Positions 48,725-64,000 of a stretch of DNA of 64,000 bases are shown piece after piece; position 1 is the stretch's first letter; the number at the start of each line of letters is the position of its first letter. The translations under genes and the position numbers were made by a program. Under the pieces are notes generated by a model. It was given only the letters and a program-made list of their open reading frames with translations, was not told where the DNA came from and did no database searches. The DNA comes from Balanoglossus misakiensis. Lineage: Eukaryota; Hemichordata. The DNA lies in the NCBI GenBank assembly GCA_040954595.2, contig CM082583.2, forward strand, positions 10,354,001 to 10,418,000. The letters run 5' to 3'.

Positions 48725-51700
48725 CTACGTATAAACCTTCGCTTTTCAAGCGATGGCCTCATTACGTCACTCCAGTTGCCCAGTTACATGGACACTGGAT
48801 TAAATCCTTTAGTACGTGCCGCCGAACTAGCAAAATGAACGTGGCAAAACATTTTTTCTGTGGTTTATTTTCTTAACCGTCGCTTGAATATGACATAGCG
48901 GTTCGTTCTTTGCTGCTTTGAAATTAGCTATTGTATTCTTTTGTCGTCGTCTTTGTGTCACAGACATGGCACGCATCATTGTTTTCTCAGATGACCTGGA
49001 ATATAGGTACAGTACTTCATTTGCCCAATCAACTACTGTATGTCGAGCGAGCGTCGTCATTCTGCCTCGACACACTGCTTAACCGTCCTACACAGGCCTC
49101 TGCACCATTAGAAAAGTGCTTAATAAAGGGAAAGTCTTTATGAAATTCGTAGAGCATTTCGAAGTCCTTCTGAAAGGAAAGTGTGGGCTTTCATTTGGAC
49201 CTGAAATTCGTGGTAACAAAAGACCTCGATTAAATTTACAGAATTATTGGGTAATTTATGTTAATGGATAATTTCTCTCTGTTCAAACCACCGTTTATGT
49301 ACGATTAATGTTTTATTCATTGGCAACTCGTTTCTATAGAATGTCAAATAATCAGCAGATGTATAATGCATCGTTTGGATATATTTTTTAAAAGCCATAG
49401 TCCTCAAGGTAATTACAGTTATTTTTAGTTATGACCTTTCAGTCAAAAACAGCGTGTTACCCCGAGTCCTGTCAATCCAACATTAACTTCATATCGCTAT
49501 AAAACCATTGCCATGGTGACGGCGAATGAGTGTCGCATCGTCGTGAACGACTTAGATTTTTGTCGACCGACGTTTTTACAGCTGTCGTTGGGGGCGTTAT
49601 TAACTTCACATCTCGTTTTTGGGAATCACGTTTTTTTGACAACACAATGACAGATCCTTGAAGTTCGTATCCTTAGGCAAAGCAAATACAGTAGGGAGAG
49701 AATCTTTCTACCTGTTTATCGGCTACTAGTATGTTGATGTGGCTGTTGCAACGCAGCCGACTGAGATAACAAATGGTTGGTATTGGCACGGTTACTGGTA
49801 CATGTATTGGTTATTTTTGAGGAGCACCTTGTCTACCCAGGTCACTTGTCAGTGTAGAATGTGTGGACCTTGTACGGGTTGAACTTGGCACTTTATGATA
49901 ACAACCTCGAGGATGAATAAAAAGACTGACATAAATAGCGTTGAAGCCGAGTACCCGACAAGAGACTCGAACATAAATTACGTTGTTGCCGACGTCCCAT
50001 TGTTGACGAAGTCGTAGAGAATTATGTCGCCGACAATGATCGTTGACGGAAGGGTTGACAACTATGCCATTGAAAATCACGCTTATTTGCTCTATCGCTC
50101 ATTTTACTGCGTTTGGTTACTTGTCGACGTCGTTTCTAAAAGACGAATCTTGCTGTCAAGGAGTTTAACGCGACCTCTGACATCACATGGCAACGGGGGC
50201 TTCGTAACCTAGGATGTGGAATCTGTGACTACACGTCGACAACATTCTCCAGTTGTTCGCGCAAATTATAAATCCAGGGCATTTATACATCACAAACAAT
50301 GCATACATGCGGAAAGTTGATCTCAGAAATTAAATACATGTAGGCCTACACGTTTTCTACATTCCACCTACGACTGTAATACGTCCCCCAGAAATATGAG
50401 AGAGTTGTGGTGCCCCCATAGTTTCGGACAATGAAATACATAGTTTCGGATAATAAAATATGAATGAGTTTCATTGGCGTGGTAAATGTCACTCCTCGTA
50501 CCTCGCTACACTACATAGGGCCTATGTGCAAACCCAACTTTAAAACGGTGGAACCTGGTGGTTGTGTTGGTTTAATGGGGTCATGCCTACTCTCCCATCA
50601 AATTTAGTCACAATACAAGACAACAAAACATTATTTTACGAGGGGAGTGCGACCATTCACGTGTGTTTACAACAGTCATATACAAGAAACTGTTCCTAGA
50701 TGTGTGAAGTGCCACAGACACACGGTATACTCCGTGTTTCTTTCTTTTCATTTCATCACCGAGACGCTAATAGGACTCTACTCTTCCCACTCAGACTGGC
50801 ATAATTGCTTGGGGGAAATTTCGTTATTGTGTTTGCCAATTGCGAGAAAAAAAGATTAAAATCCCATGAGATGACAGCTTCGTGATCAGTGGTCAAACTG
50901 TCAAGGACCGAAGTCAGTGTACTGTACTGGTTTTTCCACCCAGTCTGGTAAAAGTGATGGCCGGGTGGCAAATGTCTCAGTTTATCACACATGGGAAAAC
51001 CAAGCTAATGTATCGCATTTGCCATGGAAACCAGCTATAAATGAAGTAATTTAGATTCAATTCTTATAATCAAATTATGACGACCAACTGTGCATATGAC
51101 TGCGCAATATCACAGCTGATACAGTCTGTGACATAAGAGCGTGTGTTGTTTCTTTCCTCCCGACAATCAGATTCCTGCGATCATCGATTCTCAGAAAATC
51201 AAAGAATTTTTTTTATAACAAATAGGTTTAAGGGAGAGTAGGTTCGTGTACTCTGTTGTCCCCGGTTGACCTTTGGAAAATGGCGCTGTTTGAAATGATA
51301 TGCCTAGGATGAAGACTAGTACGTCGGAATATTACGGGTTCTGGAAATTCATTGGAAATTTATACCTTCGAGTCGTGTCATCCACCATTCTTTATTGTAT
51401 TTTCAACGGGATTAGCAGACACTAAGAATAGCATGGAATCAATAGAAATCTAACAGAGGACTTCTTTAATTTATCGATCTTCCTCTTTGTGCAAAACAAG
51501 GAGAACGTGTCAAAGACATACTCAAGGACAAATTTCACGTCTACGCCTTTTCAGTCAAATGTGAATGCGATTTCCGTCAACGCACCTGTGTTAATTCGTC
51601 TGACCTACACTGTAAGGCGAAATTTATAGCGAGCAAATAGAAAAGTGTCTGCCATTTTATTTTGTGCTGCGCATTTCTCTGATTTTGTATTCTCGCTGCA

Positions 51701-52880
51701 TCGCGTTAGTCGAAGACACGTAATCCATATCCGCGTTTCCATGGCAGTCGTTTTATACCTGTACATAAACTACAGCCGACGTGCAAAATATGGTATTCCA
51801 TTAGGCCTACATTCCGATCGGTGAGTTATGGTTGTAACTGTGTTGACGTCGCCCGCGCCAAGTAGCTGTAGCTACTAAATCGAGTTCAAGGATCTTGGTC
51901 ATTAGCAATGACTTTTCCAGAACAGCCATGAGTCTGTCTCGTGAATGTTCTGCCAGCAACGCACAGGAAATCAAATTACTCCACACGTAAGAACGTTAAA
52001 AGACACTCATAACTCATCCTTAAATCACCGTGAGGCAGTCACACAGTGATTAACTCTCGCTTTGACATCGATATTAATCAGTCTAGCAATGACAGCCTTG
52101 CATGCGATGGAATAGAGCGCAGACACGCAATGTATACAGTGTGCATTGATAATTATTTGTTAGTAATGTTGTGGGGTATTGTGAGGCCAAACGACTCTGA
52201 AATCATCATTTGTAAAGGCCTGTTAGCAGCTAATTACAGTAAGCTTGGTCTTTGTGTTGAAATTTTGTACAAACAACAGTGGACAAAACATCGGTGGTGG
52301 TGTTCCACCTTTCGTTTTCTGACTCTGTATATTACAAGAAACACTGTCTATGACTGAACCAATATTGTCAGTTCACCAGTTCATATTTTTTGTCTCGATT
52401 ATTATCAAGTAAAATCACGGTTACATGGAAAGATGTGGGTTGTTTTAGTTTTAAGAGATAAGGTTTACATTTTACAATCTGTGGCAGTGCGATGTTTAGC
52501 CAGAGAGGTTCTTTGTTTACTTAAAGAGATAAGCTTAATATCGACAGTCTGAACAACAGCTGTCAACAATATATGAACTCCTGTATGGTAATTGGCAAAT
52601 ATCTATCTATTTGTCTGTCTGTCTCTCTGTCTGTCCATCTGTCTTTCTGCCTGCCTATCGTATATATGTGGGGCATTTAAATAGCTGAAATACTAGCCCC
52701 ATTGTACTGTCTAAAAACGTGGTCCAATTAACCTACGACAAACATTTGCATTGGTAAAACATGTGGCATTGTTTGGGGCCGTGGTCTATGGTTCGACCAT
52801 GAAGGTGGTTCGACTGTGAATGGCTTCATTTCTACCTGACCGTGAAATTTAAAGCCACAAACTCTGCAGAGAAGATACAT
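48725..52880. other. Upstream region of gene B; no exon recognised
   Basis: About 4 kb without a supportable exon. The part nearest 48724 should hold the gene B core promoter. A (GTCT)n tract lies at 52612-52655 and TAGGCCTA motifs occur near 50342 and 51806. If the exon at 53081-53213 belongs to gene B, this stretch is its first intron. Confidence 0.4.
52612..52655. repeat. Imperfect (GTCT)n microsatellite
   Basis: GTCT units with CTCT, CCAT and GCCT interruptions. Confidence 0.8.
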
Positions 52881-53080
52881 ACATGGTACGACTGCGTTAC
52901 GTAATGCGCAAACTTCCCATGGAAGCCAATGACGTAGTCTTGCCTACTTTCGATGCATCCCCGGGGGATATACGTCTTGGTGTCGTGCAAATCGTCAACA
53001 AAATCTTAAATAAAGCCGCTATGTTAGCATTTATTGACGACCTCGATGAATCTTCCATGATAATAGCATGGAGTACTTAC

Positions 53081-53213
53081 GGGGAATTTGGTCGTAAGGC
53101 GCAACATCCTCGTCTGATTTGGATTCCCCTTCTCTCCCCAACCCCGCTTCCGTCAAAGCAGCCTCCAGCTCAGCAAGGGCGTCCAGTTGCTCTGTAGTTG
53201 TCGTACTCGTCAT
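53081..53213 (-). CDS. Orphan first coding exon, possibly an alternative 5' exon of gene B
   Basis: An ATG (complement of 53211-53213) opens 44 codons plus one base, ending at a perfect GTAAGT donor. The peptide begins MTSTTTTEQLDALAELEAAL and continues with acidic, helix-prone residues. No other gene on this strand lies downstream before gene B. Its phase (1) matches the start of gene B exon 2 (48398-48441), so splicing over about 4.6 kb would replace the first gene B exon with this one. It could equally be exon 1 of a small unseen gene. Confidence 0.45.
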
Positions 53214-53259
53214 TGTGACGTCGTCGCGTTGTAATGATACAAATCTAACCAAACTAAAA

Positions 53260-55790
53260 CACGCATGTTATAAACACAGCAGACGACAATTTGCGTAGTC
53301 TAAGTGGTTTCTCGTGTCTTAGTGAACAAAGGCTGATATCAAATATACCTCCATATAAGCTTACTGGGTGTTCTAAGTGTCGCAGTAGTACAGTGGTGAC
53401 TTCGTTTTCTCCTCGTCTTCGTCTTTACCTGCAGTTTTCTGACATGCGATGATTGTAACTCAAACTCTCGAAAGCTGAAATAGCCAGTTTCTTAACGTCG
53501 CATGCTAATGAAGGGTGTCACCTCTGTATAAAGTGTGAACATCTCTCTGTCTTGTTATATAGTCGGTGTTGCCAGTGTTCCTCGTTTTACGACCGCGTCC
53601 CCAGTGATCAGTATCTCCCTTTCAACGACTGTGTCTCAGGTGATCTTGTATATGGCTGTTCGATTTCTCTAGTGTCTTGTACCGTTCCCAGTTTAACACA
53701 CAGAATGTCTTGCTCACCGCACTGTTCAACGTGACATGTTAAACCATGGACTGTTTTTGTGCTATGATCTCTCTGATAGATGAGATCGGTGAACACATTC
53801 CGATGATACGCCGTTGGCAAGCGGTTGTGAGCCAAGCCTAGTACTCCATACACCGTGTCAGCGTCGGTTCGCTACGTATACACACCGCTACGTTTTAGGT
53901 CTGTGACAAACGACTGTCGTTAAAATTAAAGCAGACACGAACCGCGGAAACAATCACCCACACATGAATAAGTTGACTCACGTCATATATCACAATGTAG
54001 AGGGTTCCCCAAGGAGGGACGATACCAATTTTGTGAATAGGGGTGGACGACTATCGCAAAATATAAACCCTCTAATGCGTATTCATGAGAACGTATTCTT
54101 AAGACCACCAATCTCAATTTAGAAGCTTTTAGAGTAATAGACGCCCTGATAATTTCGTTATTGAGAGCGAAGAAACTGTCATATAGCAATGCCATCCGTG
54201 GGTAATGAGGGTGACCCGCAACTCTTCGCGCTGCGTAAGCCCAGTAGCTCATTAGTGAGAGCACTGTTATGGTTGTAATGAACCGCGATGCGTGTAGTCA
54301 ATTTCATTAGCGACCAGAACACTGATTTTGCGGTGCGTCATTAATAACATAAATGCATATGTTATCGATTTTAACACCACGTAAACCTGGCTGATTATAT
54401 AATTCTCGGCTTAGTATCATAAAAATAGACAGCGCGAAACAACATATTGCCATATGATGCAATGACGCCACAAATTATATTGTATATTTCATTTAATCTT
54501 GATAATAAATTTCTCTGTAATTTGTTGTATTATTTTTCACAGATTGAAAGTGATCAACTCCAAACCAGAATCACTTGACTTGAGGGCGCACTACAAGATT
54601 CTCACTTATTAGCACTGCGGGGGGGGGGGGGGCTTGGTGGGGCGTATCGAGGTACCAGCACGATCAAAGGGCTTGCATACAGTTACATGCAAGTTAGAAT
54701 CTGCATTATCGATGTAAAGATTTACATTTCCTTACAAACTCTTGGCTAATTACCGAGCCGTGCGGATTCTCTAAGGACCAATCAACCCCATACTGTTTGT
54801 TAATTACTCTGATCGAAACTGTCGATATACAGTTTGGATAACTGTACCAGCAGAACACACAGTGTTACCTGTATATCATATATTCAAAGAATCCTGTTTT
54901 GATGGTTTGTTGTAGTTCATTGTCGGTATGTATGCGCAGCCTGTTTAATTTTGGTTGTAAATCACCCCAGAAACAACCAATCTAACAGGTGGTGCTTGTT
55001 CGCCGATTCTCATCAGAAGTTTGGTAATCGAGGCGATTATCCATGTCACATTTGCAATAAATCGTCTGGACAAGTATCGTTACCTGAAATAGCCCAGGCT
55101 ATGCGATGACGACGTCATCAGACTGCAAAATAGTGTCCTTAGTCGTTTCCACAGCAACCGTAGTATCGAGGTGTCGCTGAGTAAAACCACATCCTTCAAT
55201 GTGCAGCGAGTCGTTTCTGTAAAGTCGTACCTTCACGCCAACGCACGACCAGAACCTCGGAGAATATTTCTTAAAAACAAATGAAGACTGTATTCCGTCG
55301 GCTCCGTTTGTAATTGTGCTCTTCTTGGCGTAAAAAACCTAAGTGACCAAACGCAATAAGCAGTGTTGTTGAAGCAGGTGTCACTGAGTGGGTTCAATAA
55401 CTGGTCAAATATTAACACTTATATTTGAGTACATCAACTCTCAGCTACCTATAATAAGACTCGACATTTCAGAACGTGGCAGAGCAGAGATGAATATTGT
55501 TTTTCCTTGGTAAGCCATAAGATTCGCAATTATTGCACGTTTCTTTTCAACGAAGTGTGGGTTACATGGGCACCGTGAACTTAAGCCTGTACTCTACAGG
55601 GAGATCCCGAGTCGCCGTTTGACAAGATTCGTCTTCATTTTAATGTAGACTGACGAGGTGGACATAAAAACTGTGCAAAAGCTTCTACGATTCTGGACTG
55701 GGGGCTGAGATTGCGGACTACTTGAAGATTACACATTTGGTATTTATAATCTACTGTTTTCCATCATAACGTTGTGCCTTCGTCTTCTCC
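53260..55790. other. Intergenic, no gene recognised; 5' flank of the GPCR gene at its right end
   Basis: No supportable exon. A G14 run lies at 54619-54632. The last few hundred bases should include the GPCR promoter and 5' UTR, possibly with a noncoding exon; no core promoter element was assigned. Confidence 0.4.
54619..54632. repeat. Homopolymer G14
   Basis: Fourteen consecutive G residues followed by GCTTGGTGGGGCG. Confidence 0.9.
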
Positions 55791-55793
55791 AAA

Positions 55794-57035
55794 ATGACTT
55801 GTGATATGAGTTACTGTTGCTATGTGGACAGGTCTATGAATATAAGCACCTGGAATCTCGGAGAAGATTTCAAAAATGGCGAAAACTCGTCACGGTCATA
55901 TCCAGAAGAAAGTGAGAACACTTTGATTGACATTTTGGTTTTACCGCGAGTTAGAACTGCTTTCATAGCAGCATACATTGTCGTCATGGCACCAGCAATA
56001 GTCGGCAATGCTTCTGTGATTTTGGCAATATTGCGCTTCAAACATCTGCGAACAGCTACGAACATCTACATCTTGAACCTGGCCTTTTCCGACCTCCTTG
56101 TTGCGTCTATCGAATGTCCTTTGGTGATACTACAATTCATGGTATCAGGTGACGTTACGAGCAATATTTTCAACCCGTATCTCTGTACCGCCGCGTTCTT
56201 CATCGGTGGCTTGTTTGGGACAGTGTCGGTACTGACTTTGCTTTCTCTGAGTATCGAACGCTGGTGTTGCGTTTTTTACCCGATTCAGACGAGACTGTTC
56301 CGAACTCCATCAAGAGCACGAGCGATCCTGATGCTCATATGGGGTACGGCGCTGACGCTGGCCTTTGGACGGTGCCTCTTATTCGGCTCCGTGAACACCG
56401 TCAGATGCATCACCTCCCAAGGCAACGTGTACCACATCACTTTCTGCCTCTCCAAAGTGGTTGACAACGACCCCGTGTATGCGCACGCTTTTACCATCAG
56501 CGTCTTCATCTTCGTCTACGCGTCAGCTTTATTCATCACCACCGCACTGTACATGAAAATCGCTCGTTATATCTGGGGGAGGTCGAGGCAGCCACTTTCG
56601 TCGGACGACAGACGGTACGACCTACACCGCCAAAATCTTGCCAAGGCAAACATCATCAAGATGTTGGGTTGTGCCGTGGTGGCGTTCCTGTTCTGTTACT
56701 CCACTTATTTCTACGTACAGACTTATTACACATACTTCGGAGCATTTCCGAGGAATGGATACGCTCTGATAGTTATCGCAACGTGGCTGGGCGGGCTCAA
56801 CGCACTTATAAACCCAATTCTATATGCCACTTTCGTCAGAAACTGCCGGGAGTGTGTGCGACAGTTTTTCTGCTGTTGCTTCTCGCGGAGCCGGGCTGAG
56901 CAAGACAGACTCCGGCGGGCCAGTTTGTCATCTTCGGGTCGGGAAACAAAGCGTTCTAAAAGGTCGAAAACTATTTCATTTGGTGGTAACAATGCAGCAC
57001 GATCCAAACACAGACCCAGATCAACCACAATTTAA
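55794..57035 (+). CDS. Class A (rhodopsin-like) G protein-coupled receptor, single exon (413 aa)
   Basis: An intronless ORF with seven hydrophobic segments. The extracellular N-terminus has N-glycosylation sites at N16 (NIS) and N31 (NSS); a later ATG at codon 15 is an alternative start. TM1 has the GN pair (VGNASVILAIL) and TM2 has NLAFSDLL with the conserved Asp. TM3 ends in ERW (residues 155-157) instead of D/ERY. TM6 reads FLFCYSTYF (Y302) and so lacks the CWxP tryptophan and proline. TM7 ends in NPILY (from residue 340). Conserved Cys residues for the TM3-ECL2 disulfide are present. The tail has a palmitoylation-type FFCCCFSRS followed by many Ser/Arg residues. The TNIYILNLAFSDLL pattern is typical of peptide- or amine-type receptors, but the ligand cannot be assigned. 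It is probably one of the orphan receptors expanded in invertebrate deuterostomes. Confidence 0.93.
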   Translation: MTCDMSYCCYVDRSMNISTWNLGEDFKNGENSSRSYPEESENTLIDILVLPRVRTAFIAAYIVVMAPAIVGNASVILAILRFKHLRTATNIYILNLAFSDLLVASIECPLVILQFMVSGDVTSNIFNPYLCTAAFFIGGLFGTVSVLTLLSLSIERWCCVFYPIQTRLFRTPSRARAILMLIWGTALTLAFGRCLLFGSVNTVRCITSQGNVYHITFCLSKVVDNDPVYAHAFTISVFIFVYASALFITTALYMKIARYIWGRSRQPLSSDDRRYDLHRQNLAKANIIKMLGCAVVAFLFCYSTYFYVQTYYTYFGAFPRNGYALIVIATWLGGLNALINPILYATFVRNCRECVRQFFCCCFSRSRAEQDRLRRASLSSSGRETKRSKRSKTISFGGNNAARSKHRPRSTTI

Positions 57036-57813
57036 TCACCGAAAGAAAAAGTAAGATCCAAGCCAAAAGAGAATGAGCAGATCCAACCACCTTGTTGCAT
57101 GGCAGTTCATCGATGGAGCATGTCTATCATGATCTATTAAAGGAGAACATCTTTGATCCAGACCACAACTGAGAGACTGTGTCCAGACCTATACTAGGAC
57201 CGGTAAATCGTCGTAAAGTACAATCTACGACCAAGAAAATTAAAACATGGGTCATGTCAGTATCACCTGATCATTATTTGATCAGCCGGTTGGACGAGAT
57301 TGCTGATCGTCCCAAGAAGGTAATCAACACTCTACCGTTGAAGGAAAACATCGCTTCAGCTGCCGATTTTCAAATACTGCGCACGAACAACTTGATCGGC
57401 GACAACACGTCCAGGTACCAGTCACCAAGTACACGTACGATAGAATTGGTCGTTGATGGCGTACTCCTTCACTGTAAACCCGGCTTTCTGGTCGTGATTT
57501 CTTTGAACGAATTATGGTAGATTTTAAATGTACAGGATTAACAATAGTTTTCAAAAACGTCGTCTTTGTAATACATCATGTGTTGTTTGTTTTATCATTT
57601 TATTGCATCCAGATGATGTTACCGATTGTGGTTGTTGTCCATAATCCACTGCACACAAAGGACATGCTACAAAACAGCCAAAAATTATATAGTTGCAAAA
57701 GTATGCGACATAATTAATATCCATTACATGTTTCACAAACATGTTTTTAAAAATGCGTGTGTGTACAATGACATCATTTGCACACATCAAATATTGATGC
57801 TGTACAGAAAAGA

Positions 57814-57819
57814 AATAAA
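57814..57819 (+). terminator. Candidate polyadenylation signal of the GPCR gene
   Basis: AATAAA about 780 bp after the GPCR stop, with no other recognised gene between. The interval 57036-57813 is then its 3' UTR; short open frames within it look like chance. Confidence 0.45.
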
Positions 57820-58057
57820 AATGTGGTGCAACTTCACTGGGAGATGTAAATGAACCCATTGTAAGCGCAAGAAAACATTTTTGTCCTTCAGCGTGTTCTA
57901 AAGTCTACAACCAAGCAATGCCCATCAAAAGAAATGCCTTGTTACATGTACTGGGTTCGAGAGCAGGAAACAGGGAGTAGTTAGTATGGATCAGATTGCA
58001 AAACACCACTTGGCTTCTTATTCTTCTTCCAGCAGTTCGACTTGAAACTTCATAAGT

Positions 58058-63141
<5,084 letters not shown>

Positions 63142-63519
63142 GGTTGATTATACTGTCTGCCACCTTTTGCATGCAATACATAGACACAGCCCTACAAGAG
63201 CGCCCTCCGCACCACGTGTTCATTTATTTTATTCAGCCCATCAATAAAATTTAGCACGTTTTGTGAGTTTTCTACGACGTTTCATGTTCACAGGTGTCAA
63301 GTTATGTACACGTGATGTTTTAATTTCCAATGTTTTACGACAGGAATCTATAGTAATAGATTGAAGTACAGGCACCAGCTTCTCACGCCGTAGTGATGAA
63401 AATATTGTGAGTTAGGGGGCTTCAAACATTGAGAAAATAGGATGGCATCAGCGGCTGCAGTGTGACCGGTAAAGTGTGTGGTGTTTTTCTTCCAACTAAG
63501 CCCCTTTAAAGAGAGCAGA
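63142..63519. promoter_or_regulatory. Shared divergent promoter interval of ALDH7A1 and the right-edge gene
   Basis: Only 378 bp separate the two start codons, which point away from each other, so the promoters must lie here or overlap the 5' UTRs. A CACGTG E-box-like CACGTGTTC lies near 63213. No TATA box was seen. Confidence 0.5.
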
Positions 63520-63995
63520 ATGGACGACAAGACCGAAAAATCAAAACTGTTCAACACGAGTGCCCTTGATCCAAAAGATGAGATCGAAGAGGTAGGTTTT
63601 GGCGACCAATTTCCCCACCACCAATGGCACGAGACATCGAGCTAGCCAGCCCAGGGTTGTAATGTAATGTTGTGTGAGGGCAGTATTTGTATACCATGGA
63701 AGATGCAACACTAACTTGCATCCTTGTATTTAATTTTAATTTTATGATATATTGCAGGGGTCCAAAATAAAAATTGAGGTTATATTATAGTATAGTAGTT
63801 GTCTACCTTCTCTATGTTTTTTTTTCTTTTCTTTCTTCTGTACTAAACAACAATATCACTGCTGTGAGCTGAGCATCTACTATGATCTGGTATATTTTTT
63901 CCATTTTCCAGCGCATGGAAAGATCATATGGAATCCTGACAGAGTTGACATCTGGCTTGTCAGAAAGGGAAATTCATGATGCCTTGAATGCACAT
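63520..63995 (+). CDS. Unrecognised gene, first two coding exons (truncated by window edge)
   Basis: Exon 1 (63520-63591) starts at an ATG and encodes 24 residues ending KDEIEE, followed by a GTAGGT donor. Exon 2 (63912-63995) follows a pyrimidine-rich acceptor, encodes 28 residues (RMERSYGILTELTSGLSERE then IHDALNAH) and ends at GTAAG right at the window edge. Both are in phase 0. The protein start is charged and soluble, with no signal peptide. The second exon looks like a short helical bundle, but I do not recognise the family. The divergent arrangement with ALDH7A1 and the clean splice sites support a real gene. Confidence 0.6.
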
Positions 63996-64000
63996 GTAAG

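Noticed and set aside
52883-53197. Plus-strand open frame of ~100 codons
   Set aside because: It overlaps the better-supported minus-strand exon 53081-53213 and its composition (Pro-rich end) is the complement of that exon.
57179-57520. Open frame of ~113 codons after the GPCR
   Set aside because: Lies in the likely GPCR 3' UTR, shows no domain and has no proper ATG context or splice partner.

Overview
The window is animal nuclear DNA. Genes are split by spliceosomal GT-AG introns, mostly 0.1-1 kb long. There are AATAAA polyadenylation signals, a non-LTR retrotransposon, a TTAA-flanked foldback element and several microsatellites. The gene repertoire (an AMT-type ammonium transporter exon, a Spinster-like MFS carrier, a class A GPCR, ALDH7A1) and the recurrent TAGGCCTA palindromes in noncoding DNA suggest a marine invertebrate deuterostome (hemichordate, echinoderm or cephalochordate). 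That assignment is an inference and no species can be named.

Layout from left to right. 1-2.3 kb: first exon of an ammonium transporter on the minus strand, whose remainder lies beyond the left edge. 2.3-4.9 kb: no gene seen, one long (CAT)n array. 4.9-7.9 kb: 5'-truncated non-LTR retrotransposon on the minus strand with an uninterrupted reverse transcriptase ORF. 8.9-22.7 kb: gene A, plus strand, 20 exons, about 3,488 aa, a giant coiled-coil protein. 23.9-26.8 kb: Spinster-like transporter, plus strand, 9 exons, 508 aa. 28.4-48.7 kb: gene B, minus strand, 33 exons, about 1,601 aa, a second coiled-coil protein. 49-55.5 kb: mostly empty, with one orphan coding exon at 53.1 kb. 55.8-57.0 kb: single-exon class A GPCR, plus strand. 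58.1-63.1 kb: ALDH7A1 (antiquitin), minus strand, 16 exons, 538 aa. 63.5-64 kb: first two exons of an unrecognised gene, divergent from ALDH7A1.

The most notable structure is the A/B pair. The two genes face each other around the transporter gene. From A exon 6 and the corresponding B exon onward they share the same order of exons, the same splice phases and mostly the same exon lengths, and they end in related C-terminal tails. Both carry a 21-residue (three-heptad) repeat built on an L-A-x-D/E-R core; in B eight consecutive units fill one exon. This looks like an inverted gene duplication of a coiled-coil scaffold family I do not recognise. After duplication A gained a 5 kb exon and a large Ser/Thr-rich head, while B kept a fragmented, microexon-rich 5' half.

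Exon boundaries were read by eye from splice consensus and checked by phase. For A, B, the transporter and ALDH7A1 the summed exon lengths are divisible by three and stay open to a single stop. No alignment or database search was available, so family names rest on recognised motifs.
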